Position numbers and translations under genes: made by a program
Shown here: positions 1 to 5,222 of the stretch, piece by piece
Numbering within the stretch: the stretch's first letter is position 1
Layout of the letters: every line of letters begins with the position of its first letter
Notes under the pieces: generated by a model
The model's input: only the letters and a program-made list of their open reading frames with translations
Databases searched by the model: none
Told to the model about the DNA's origin: nothing
From: Gemmatimonadales bacterium
Lineage (GTDB): Bacteria > Gemmatimonadota > Gemmatimonadetes > Palauibacterales > Palauibacteraceae
Direction of reading: 5' to 3'
NCBI GenBank assembly: GCA_030636765.1
Contig: DAOVWI010000140.1
Span: 1 to 5,774, forward strand
Length of the DNA: 5,774 bases

Positions 1-258
1 GCACACCTCTCCGAGTCCCGTGACCACGCCGGCGGCGGGCGCACGCCCGTCGTACTGGTCGTGGGCGACCAACAGGCCGATCTCGAGAAAGCCTCCGCCG
101 GGATCGATGAGCGACTCGACCCTCTCGCGAGCGGTCCACTTCCCCTGGGCATGCTGACGGTCGATCTTCTTGGCCCCGCCGCCCTGCCGGATCCGCTCCT
201 CGAGCGCTCGCAGCTCGGTCACGAGCTGCCCCATCCGGGAGCCGGCGAGCGTCGTCAT
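1..258 (-). CDS. Acyl-CoA carboxylase beta (carboxyltransferase) subunit, N-terminal part, cut by window edge
   Basis: The reverse frame is open from an ATG at 258 to the window edge and gives 86 residues. They match the start of the biotin-dependent acyl-CoA carboxylase carboxyltransferase family (propionyl-, methylcrotonyl- or acetyl-CoA carboxylase beta chains). Visible hallmarks are an N-terminal helix ending in Gly-rich GGGAKKIDRQH (about 26-36), then GKWTARERV (39-47), LIDPGGGFLEIG (50-61), and the start of the crotonase-like fold at about 75-83 (AGVVTGLGE). The family normally reads KLTARER here, so Trp41 is a mild variation. The enzyme would transfer CO2 from carboxybiotin to an acyl-CoA in the cytoplasm. 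A GGAGG ribosome site (263-267, complement) lies 4 nt before the ATG. The ATG overlaps the stop of the upstream mutase small subunit as ATGA, so translation is probably coupled. The mutase context favours propionyl-CoA as substrate, but the specificity residues lie outside the window. Confidence 0.88.
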   Translation of the reverse strand, partial: MTTLAGSRMGQLVTELRALEERIRQGGGAKKIDRQHAQGKWTARERVESLIDPGGGFLEIGLLVAHDQYDGRAPAAGVVTGLGEVC

Positions 259-692
259 CCGGCCTCCGGCGCGTCCGCCGCCGCGGCGGCGTCTCGTGCC
301 TCCACCCAGGAGGAGATGTACTCGGCGGCCTCAGCGGTCGTGGTACCCGGGGTAAAGAGCCGGCCGACACCGATATCCCGTAGGGCTTCCGCGTCCTCGG
401 CCGGAATGATCCCGCCCCCGGTGACCAGCACGTCGCCCATCCCCTGCTCGTCCAGAAGCCGCTTTACCTTCGGGAACAGCGTCATGTGGGCGCCGGAAAG
501 AATGGAGAGCGCGACCACATCGACGTCCTCCTGGAGGGCCGTGCTGGCGATCATCTCCGGAGTCTGATGCAGCCCGGTGTAGATGACCTCCATTCCGGCG
601 TCACGCAGTGCGGCAGCGATCACCTTCGCGCCGCGATCATGCCCATCCAGGCCGGGCTTGGCCACGAGAACCCGTATTCTGCGCTCCGCCAT
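255..692 (-). CDS. B12-binding small subunit of an acyl-CoA mutase (methylmalonyl-/isobutyryl-CoA mutase type)
   Basis: A 145-residue stand-alone cobalamin-binding domain, about the length of IcmB and archaeal-type MCM small subunits. Numbered from the ATG at 692, it has the base-off/His-on signature DGHDRG with Asp16, His18 and Gly21. His18 should be the lower axial ligand of cobalt. Lys12 and Asp16 correspond to Lys604 and Asp608 of Propionibacterium MCM. The second and third B12 motifs are Ser63-x-Leu65 and Gly92-Gly93, followed by a short conserved tail (FTPGT near 113) and an Ala-rich C-terminus. It must pair with a separate large subunit, and the obvious candidate is the gene ending at 2360. 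Start choice: the frame also opens at a TTG at 701, but the ATG has a GAGGGG stretch just upstream (694-699, complement), though closely spaced. It is the first gene of its transcript and overlaps the carboxylase gene by 4 bp. All key B12 residues are present. Confidence 0.93.
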   Translation of the reverse strand: MAERRIRVLVAKPGLDGHDRGAKVIAAALRDAGMEVIYTGLHQTPEMIASTALQEDVDVVALSILSGAHMTLFPKVKRLLDEQGMGDVLVTGGGIIPAEDAEALRDIGVGRLFTPGTTTAEAAEYISSWVEARDAAAAADAPEAG

Positions 693-946
693 ACCCCTCA
701 ACGACGTCCCGGTAAGATCATCCGTTCTCCCGCGCGGCGCCGCGCCGCCCGAGGCGTCCCCGACTCACACGGTTCGGCAGGCCAAGTTATCGGGGCGGAG
801 CCAGCGGCTGCAACGAGGCGACACATGGTAGCACGGCGGGACGCCAAACGAATATCTTGAGGGCAGATGACTACGCTCTCCATGTCGCTGGAATGGTATC
901 GCAACGGACGTCGGGGCGCCCGGGGCAGCGGGTGCGTGCGCGCGTG
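693..946. promoter_or_regulatory. Divergent intergenic region between mutase small subunit and AI-2E gene
   Basis: About 254 bp separate the minus-strand mutase small-subunit start (692) from the chosen plus-strand AI-2E start (947). Promoters for both directions should lie here, because neither gene has a co-directional gene upstream. I see no convincing -35/-10 pair. The only AT-rich patch is around 846-858. A perfect 14-nt palindrome occupies 732-745. I looked for a cobalamin riboswitch (B12 box and its receptor arms) ahead of the B12 gene and did not find one. The plus-strand reading frame is also open back to a TTG at 857, so part of this region could be coding if an upstream start is used. 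Confidence 0.4.
732..745. repeat. Perfect 14-nt GC palindrome
   Basis: The bases GCGCGGCGCCGCGC read the same on both strands. The element sits 40 nt upstream of the mutase small-subunit ATG in the divergent intergenic region. It could be an operator half-site pair or a hairpin in the leader RNA, but a pure G/C palindrome of this size can occur by chance in GC-rich DNA. Confidence 0.5.
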
Positions 947-2023
947 ATGCCCTTTGGCTTCCGCAGCTCGCGTCGGAACCTCCTGCTCAGCGCGGCCGCC
1001 TTCGTCATCATCGTGGCGGGGATGCGGGCCGCAGCGGGAATCCTGGTTCCCTTCTTTCTCGCGGTCTTCATCGCGGTCCTCTGTTCCGCCCCGCTCGGTT
1101 GGCTGCAACGCATCGGTGTGCCGCGCCCGATCGGCGTGGCGTTGGTCGTCCTCGGCCTGCTCGGAGTGGGGAGCATGGTCACCACTCTGGTCGGCTCCTC
1201 GGTGATCGACTTCACACGCAGCATCCCGTTCTACCAACGCCGGCTGCAGTCCGAGGCGCAGGCGCTGCTGATCTGGCTCGAGGGGCGGGGCATCGACGTC
1301 GCCGAGGACTTCTTCCTGAGCTACTTCGACGTCGGCAGAGTCCTGCAGCTCGCGGGAGGCATCCTCACGGGCGTGCGCGCGATGCTGACCAACGGGATCC
1401 TAATCCTGTTGACCATGATCTTCATCCTCGTCGAGATGGCAAGCTTCCCGGTAAAGCTGCGCGCGGCTCTCGGCGAGTCCAGCGCCACGTTCGCGTACGG
1501 CACCTTCGCCCGGTTTGCGGAAGATGCGCGGAGGTATATCGGAATCAAGACGCTGATCAGCCTCGCCACCGGAGCGCTCGTAGCGGTGTGGCTCGGCCTG
1601 CTCGGCGTCGAGTACTCGCTGCTGTGGGGACTCCTCGCGTTCCTCCTCAACTACGTGCCGACGATCGGCTCCTTCATCGCAGCGATCCCGGCCGTCCTCT
1701 TCGCGTTTCTCCAGCTCGGTCCGGGCAGATCGCTGCTGGCGGTCCTCGGTTATCTCGTCATCAACACGCTGCTGGCGAACGTGATCGAGCCACGGGTGAT
1801 GGGCCGAAGCATGGGCCTCTCGACGCTCGTAGTGTTTCTCTCCCTCGTCTTCTGGGGTTGGGTGCTGGGCCCGATCGGCATGCTGCTTTCGGTGCCGCTC
1901 ACGGTGATCCTCAAGCTGGCCCTGGAAGGCCAGGAGAAAACGCGGTGGATGGCGGTGCTTCTGGGACCAGCAGTCCCGGACGAGGACACGCCTCCGACCG
2001 AAGAGATGCCTGCGGTCGGCTAG
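947..2023 (+). CDS. AI-2E family (PerM/TqsA-like) membrane protein
   Basis: A 358-residue polytopic membrane protein of the AI-2E transporter family, typical in length. Hydrophobic segments lie at about 11-29, 31-53, 61-84, 146-165, 203-226, 227-253, 262-280 and 290-325. A soluble loop at about 86-145 follows the third segment, as usual in the family. Family signatures are YVPTIGSFIAAIPAV (236-250), the ANVIEPRVMGRSMGLS block (277-292) and GPIGMLLSVPLTVILK (308-323). The C-terminal tail is short and acidic. Named members include TqsA, linked to autoinducer-2 export, and others acting as Na+/H+ antiporters or unknown efflux pumps, so the substrate cannot be read from sequence. Start choice: the frame is open from a TTG at 857 and has ATGs at 893 and 947. 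I chose 947 because it gives the normal short basic N-terminus before the first membrane helix. None of the three has a strong ribosome site. It lies between the mutase subunit genes but on the opposite strand. Confidence 0.9.
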   Translation: MPFGFRSSRRNLLLSAAAFVIIVAGMRAAAGILVPFFLAVFIAVLCSAPLGWLQRIGVPRPIGVALVVLGLLGVGSMVTTLVGSSVIDFTRSIPFYQRRLQSEAQALLIWLEGRGIDVAEDFFLSYFDVGRVLQLAGGILTGVRAMLTNGILILLTMIFILVEMASFPVKLRAALGESSATFAYGTFARFAEDARRYIGIKTLISLATGALVAVWLGLLGVEYSLLWGLLAFLLNYVPTIGSFIAAIPAVLFAFLQLGPGRSLLAVLGYLVINTLLANVIEPRVMGRSMGLSTLVVFLSLVFWGWVLGPIGMLLSVPLTVILKLALEGQEKTRWMAVLLGPAVPDEDTPPTEEMPAVG

Positions 2024-2050
2024 ACGCGCCGAAACTCAGCTAACGCAGCC

Positions 2051-2056
2051 AAGGAG
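2051..2056 (+). promoter_or_regulatory. Strong ribosome binding site for the coiled-coil gene
   Basis: AAGGAG lies 8 nt before the ATG at 2065. It is the best Shine-Dalgarno match in the window and supports that the small downstream ORF is a real, well-translated gene. Confidence 0.75.
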
Positions 2057-2064
2057 AGATCCCC

Positions 2065-2322
2065 ATGGAGCGAAGCAACTTCGAGGAGCTGGTCGAGAAG
2101 CTGGAGCGGCAACGTGACGAGCTGAAGCTCCGGGCCCACCTGGCCAAGGCCGAGGCTCGAGACGAGTGGGAGGAGCTCGAGACCAAGTGGGACCGGCTCA
2201 GGAGCCGCTTGAAGGCCGCCGGGGAGGAGGCGGACGTAGCCTCCGAGGACGTCCGTGCGGCCGCTTCGATCCTCGCGGACGAGCTGAAGAAGGGATACGA
2301 GAGGATTCGCCAGCGCCTCTGA
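2065..2322 (+). CDS. Small charged coiled-coil protein, possibly sll1863-like stress response family
   Basis: An 85-residue protein, almost entirely predicted helix and rich in Glu, Lys, Arg and Ala, with no Cys, Pro or Gly-rich turn apart from one Gly near 53. Leu and Ala repeat at heptad-like spacing from about residue 9 to 83, suggesting a long coiled coil or helical hairpin broken near 52-56. There is no signal peptide or membrane segment, so it should be cytosolic. The pattern resembles the small 'sll1863 family stress response' coiled-coil proteins, but that is an impression from composition and motif spacing only. It has a strong AAGGAG ribosome site and starts 41 bp after the AI-2E gene on the same strand, so co-transcription is likely. 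Its last eight codons plus the stop fall inside the first copy of a 27-bp direct repeat. The second copy lies 36 bp downstream in the same frame and repeats the C-terminal residues and stop. Confidence 0.8.
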   Translation: MERSNFEELVEKLERQRDELKLRAHLAKAEARDEWEELETKWDRLRSRLKAAGEEADVASEDVRAAASILADELKKGYERIRQRL

Positions 2323-2360
2323 GCGCTCTGGAGCGAGAGGATTCGCCAGCGCCTCTGAGC
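2298..2360. repeat. Perfect 27-bp direct repeat, period 36, at a convergent gene junction
   Basis: Copy 1 is 2298-2324 and copy 2 is 2334-2360. They are identical and separated by 9 nt. The period is 36, a multiple of three, so copy 2 repeats the coiled-coil protein's C-terminal residues (ERIRQRL) and a stop in the same frame. Copy 1 spans the real end of that gene. Copy 2 ends exactly on the last base of the convergent mutase large-subunit stop codon. It looks like a recent local tandem duplication of a gene end. Confidence 0.9.
2316..2340. terminator. Possible hairpin between convergent genes
   Basis: CCTCT (2316-2320) can pair with AGAGG (2336-2340), and CGCT (2324-2327) with AGCG (2332-2335). 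This leaves a 3-nt bulge and a CTGG loop. The structure sits at the end of the coiled-coil gene and just before the end of the convergent mutase gene, where a shared terminator would be useful. There is no T-tract on either strand, so intrinsic termination is uncertain. The hairpin partly results from the repeat described at this position. Confidence 0.25.
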
Positions 2361-4093
2361 TAGAAGCTGACGGGCTCCTTGAAGCGCCCGTACACCTCCT
2401 CGAGCGCGGAGCGGATCTCGCCCAGCGTCGCGTAGGCGCGCGCGGCGTCCAGCATCGGCGGCATCAGGTTCTTCTCCTCACGTGCCGCTTCGGCCAGCCG
2501 CTCCAGGGATCGCGCCACGACCGCCCCATCGCGCCGCGCCCGGAGCTCGGCGAGACGCCGACTCTGCTTCTCGCCGGCCTCCTCGCCGATCCTGAGGATC
2601 TCCATCGCCGCGTCGTCGCTCTCGACAAAATCGTTTACGCCCACGATGACGCGGGCACCGGCATCCACCTCCCGCTGGAACCGGCTGGAGGAAGCCGCGA
2701 TCCGGCTCTGGAAGTAGCCCTTCTCGATTCCCGCCACGACCCCACCCACCGCATCGATCTCCTCGAAGATCTCCTCCGCCTCCCGCTCGAGCTGATCGGT
2801 CAGCCGTTCGACGTAGTAGGACCCGGCGAGAGGATCGATCGTGTTGGCGACGCCGGTTTCGTACGCCAGGATCTGCTGCGTTCGAAGAGCCACGCGCACG
2901 GCGTGCTCCGTCGGCAGCGCCAGGGTCTCGTCCATCGCGTTGGTGTGCAGGGACTGCGTGCCGCCCAGCACGGCCGCCATCCCCTGGTACGCCACCCTCA
3001 CGATGTTGTTGTGCGGTTGCTGAGCGGTCAGCGTGACGCCCGCGGTCTGCGCGTGGGTGCGTAACTTCCAGCTCTTCGGGCTGGAGGCTCCGTACACGTC
3101 CCGAAGGTGCCTCGCCCAGATCCGCCGCGCCGCCCGGAACTTCGCGATCTCCTCGAAGAAGTCGTTGTGAACGTCCCAGAAGAATGAGAGGCGCGGGGCG
3201 AAGCCGTCGACATCCAGCCCTCTGGCGATCCCCTCCTCCACGTACGTGAAGCCGTTCTTCAGGGTGTAGGCAAGCTCCTGCGCGGCCGTGCCGCCGGCCT
3301 CCCGGATGTGGTAGCCGGAGATGGAGATGGTGTTGAAGCCGGACGCGTGCCGGCTCGACCACTCGAACACGTCGGTGATGACCTTGAGCGCGGGCCGCGG
3401 AGGGAAGATCCAGGCGTGCTGCGCCATGTACTCCTTGAGGATGTCGTTCTGGATCGTTCCCCGAACACGCTCGGCGGGCACCCCTTGCTTCTCCGCCGTC
3501 GCGAGGAGGAAGCAGTACAGCATGACCGCCGGGCCGTTGATTGTCATGGAGACGGACACCTCGTCGAGAGGGATCCCGTCGAACAGCGTCTCCATGTCTG
3601 CCAGGCTGGAGATGGCCACGCCGCACTTCCCTACCTCGCCTTCCGACAGCGGGTCGTCGGAGTCGTAGCCCATGAGTGTGGGGAAGTCGAAGGCGACGGA
3701 AAGACCCGTCTGCCCGTGCTCGAGGAGGAACTTGAAACGCTCGTTCGTTTCCTCGGCGGTGGCGAAGCCCGAGAAGAGGCGCATCGTCCACAGCTTCGTC
3801 CGATACATGCTGTGGTACGGGCCCCGCGTGAACGGATACTCGCCCGGAAGGCCGAGGTCCCGGAAGTACTCGTCGTCGGCCGTGTCCAGCGGAGTGTAGA
3901 GCGCCTTCACCAGGCGCCCCGAGACCGTCGTGAAGTCCACGTCCTCGCGAAGCCGGCTGCGGGCGTACTCCACCTCCCACCGCCCAAGGCGCTCCTCGAG
4001 CCGTTGCAGCTCTTCGCGCCGTCGCTCGATCTCGCGCTCGAGCTCCTGCTTGGCCTTCGCTCCGTCGGTCAGAACGCTTCTCATGCCGCTCAT
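2360..4093 (-). CDS. Acyl-CoA mutase large subunit (MCM family; isobutyryl-CoA mutase-like active site)
   Basis: A 577-residue TIM-barrel large subunit of the adenosylcobalamin-dependent acyl-CoA mutases, complete and without the fused C-terminal B12 domain. Residues 14-40 form a charged helix. The family core begins near 52, with YPFTRG (86-91), GLSVAFDFPTLMGYDSDDP (130-148), TIQNDILKEY (213-222), SGYHIREAG (259-267), AKFRAARRIWAR (317-328), TAQQPHNN (356-363), and LGGTQSLHTNAMDE (376-389). Tyr261 and His262 correspond to the catalytic Tyr243 and His244 of Propionibacterium MCM. By eye alignment, the specificity positions Tyr89 and Arg207 of MCM are Phe107 (MRLFSGF) and Gln225 (EYMAQHAW) here, the pair reported for isobutyryl-CoA mutase. 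The MCM Arg82 position is Lys100. The partner is the separate B12 subunit at 255-692. The start is the ATG at 4093; an in-frame ATG at 4084 has a better-spaced AGGA and is a real alternative. It lies 27 bp after meaB, so one operon is likely. Confidence 0.93.
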   Translation of the reverse strand: MSGMRSVLTDGAKAKQELEREIERRREELQRLEERLGRWEVEYARSRLREDVDFTTVSGRLVKALYTPLDTADDEYFRDLGLPGEYPFTRGPYHSMYRTKLWTMRLFSGFATAEETNERFKFLLEHGQTGLSVAFDFPTLMGYDSDDPLSEGEVGKCGVAISSLADMETLFDGIPLDEVSVSMTINGPAVMLYCFLLATAEKQGVPAERVRGTIQNDILKEYMAQHAWIFPPRPALKVITDVFEWSSRHASGFNTISISGYHIREAGGTAAQELAYTLKNGFTYVEEGIARGLDVDGFAPRLSFFWDVHNDFFEEIAKFRAARRIWARHLRDVYGASSPKSWKLRTHAQTAGVTLTAQQPHNNIVRVAYQGMAAVLGGTQSLHTNAMDETLALPTEHAVRVALRTQQILAYETGVANTIDPLAGSYYVERLTDQLEREAEEIFEEIDAVGGVVAGIEKGYFQSRIAASSSRFQREVDAGARVIVGVNDFVESDDAAMEILRIGEEAGEKQSRRLAELRARRDGAVVARSLERLAEAAREEKNLMPPMLDAARAYATLGEIRSALEEVYGRFKEPVSF

Positions 4094-4120
4094 CCTACGG
4101 CTGCGGTCAGAACGATTCTC

Positions 4121-5218
4121 CTACCGCACGTCGTACCGCTGCGGGCGCTTCGCCGTTCCGGCGAGCTCTCCCAGACGCCGGGCGACTCGGTACGGAGTGA
4201 TCCGGCCCGCCAGAAGGTCGGGCAGGAACTCCTCCTTGCCCTCCTCCCACGCTTCGAGGGCGGCGTTCTCGGCTCGGCGGACCAGAATCCGCCGCGTTTG
4301 ACCGAGAAGTGCGAGGCGCCTCCGGCGCTCCAGTTCGCCCGATTCCGTAATCCAGGCGAAGTGCTCATCGAGTGAGCCGGCAAGCTCGGGCACCCCCCTC
4401 GCCTCGGTCGCCACCGTCTTGAGAACCGGCACCTCCCAGCCGCCATCGGCCGCCCTGGCGCCGGCCTGCGGAGTCGTGACCTCGGCATCGGCCGACGCCC
4501 GTTGCACGACCGCGGGTGCGCCGCCGAGACCGATTCGAGCGTGATGGCGCGGGATGCCGCGCAGCGTGTTCCCGGAGCGAATCGCCTTCATCACCTCGAT
4601 CTCCTTGACGAGCTGGTCCGCGCCGGGACGATCCGCCTTGTTCACGCAGAACACGTCGGCCACCTCCATGAGCCCGGCCTTCATCGCCTGCACTCCATCT
4701 CCGGACTCCGGAACCAGCACGACCACCGTCGAATCCGCGGTGCCGGCGATCTCGAGCTCCGATTGGCCGACGCCCAGCGTCTCGAGGATCACCCGATCGA
4801 ACCCGAAGGCATCCATCAGGTCCGCCGCCTCACTCGTGGCCGTGGCGAGACCGCCGAGCGAGCCCCGGCTCGCCATGGAGCGGATGAAGATGTGCTCCTC
4901 GAGCGCCAGCTCGACCATGCGGATCCGATCGCCCAGAAGCGCTCCGCCCGTGTACGGGCTCGTCGGATCGACGGCGATGATCGCCACCCGGCGTCCGGCG
5001 TCGCGCATGAGTCGGGCAAGCTCCGCCGTCAGGGTCGACTTCCCCGCCCCGGGCGGGCCGGTAACGCCGATCCGCCGGGCGGTCCCGACTCCTTCCCGCA
5101 GGGCTTCCAGCAGCTCCTCGAAGCCCTGCGCCTGATCCTCCACGACGGAGATCGCGCGAGCCAGTGCGCGTTCGTCCCCGGCGCGAAAGGCCTGAATCAA
5201 ATCCCGACGACTGTCCAC
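4121..5218 (-). CDS. meaB: MeaB/ArgK-family GTPase, chaperone of the B12-dependent mutase
   Basis: A 365-residue G3E-family P-loop GTPase. Walker A is GPPGAGKST (54-62), followed by the switch-region block DPTSPYTGGALLGDRIRM (84-101), the base-II segment SRGSLGGLA (117-125), the Walker B-adjacent ETLGVGQSE (146-154), and the guanine-specificity NKAD (193-196). Family members gate adenosylcobalamin loading and protect the mutase from inactivation. Placement 27 bp ahead of the mutase large subunit fits this role. Between NKAD and the C-terminal helices, residues about 215-259 form a Gly/Ala-rich, low-complexity stretch absent from compact members such as E. coli ArgK. The total length is correspondingly some 30-40 residues above the usual 320-330. 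The C-terminal part is helical and arginine-rich, as expected for the dimerisation arm. The start is a GTG at 5218, 4 nt after the MgtE stop and without a clear ribosome site, consistent with translational coupling. The chosen N-terminus matches the usual short family N-terminus. Confidence 0.93.
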   Translation of the reverse strand: MDSRRDLIQAFRAGDERALARAISVVEDQAQGFEELLEALREGVGTARRIGVTGPPGAGKSTLTAELARLMRDAGRRVAIIAVDPTSPYTGGALLGDRIRMVELALEEHIFIRSMASRGSLGGLATATSEAADLMDAFGFDRVILETLGVGQSELEIAGTADSTVVVLVPESGDGVQAMKAGLMEVADVFCVNKADRPGADQLVKEIEVMKAIRSGNTLRGIPRHHARIGLGGAPAVVQRASADAEVTTPQAGARAADGGWEVPVLKTVATEARGVPELAGSLDEHFAWITESGELERRRRLALLGQTRRILVRRAENAALEAWEEGKEEFLPDLLAGRITPYRVARRLGELAGTAKRPQRYDVR

Positions 5219-5222
5219 CGGT

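Noticed and set aside
693..946. Possible cobalamin riboswitch upstream of the B12-binding subunit
   Set aside because: A GTCCCGCCGTG stretch on the minus strand faintly recalls the B12 box end, but the preceding conserved core and the other arms are missing and the order is wrong.
857..946. Upstream extension of the AI-2E protein from the TTG at 857
   Set aside because: The extra 30 residues are hydrophilic, do not resemble the family N-terminus and have no ribosome site. The ATG at 947 gives the usual length.
1099..2043. A 314-residue plus-strand frame overlapping the AI-2E gene
   Set aside because: It is the +1/+2 shadow of a clear membrane protein, rich in Arg, Ala and Pro with no domain.
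2166..2363. A 65-residue plus-strand frame containing a 12-residue repeat
   Set aside because: It is a shadow of the coiled-coil gene. The peptide repeat only reflects the 36-bp-period DNA repeat, whose length is a multiple of three.
2478..3980. A 500-residue open frame on the minus strand overlapping the mutase gene
   Set aside because: It is a shifted frame of the mutase large-subunit gene. Its translation is Arg/Gly/His-rich low-complexity text typical of GC-rich shadow frames, while the overlapping frame has full family motifs.
3308..4375. A 355-residue plus-strand open frame across the mutase/MeaB junction
   Set aside because: It is antisense to two confidently identified genes, has a biased composition and no recognisable motif. 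Stop-free antisense frames are expected at this GC content.
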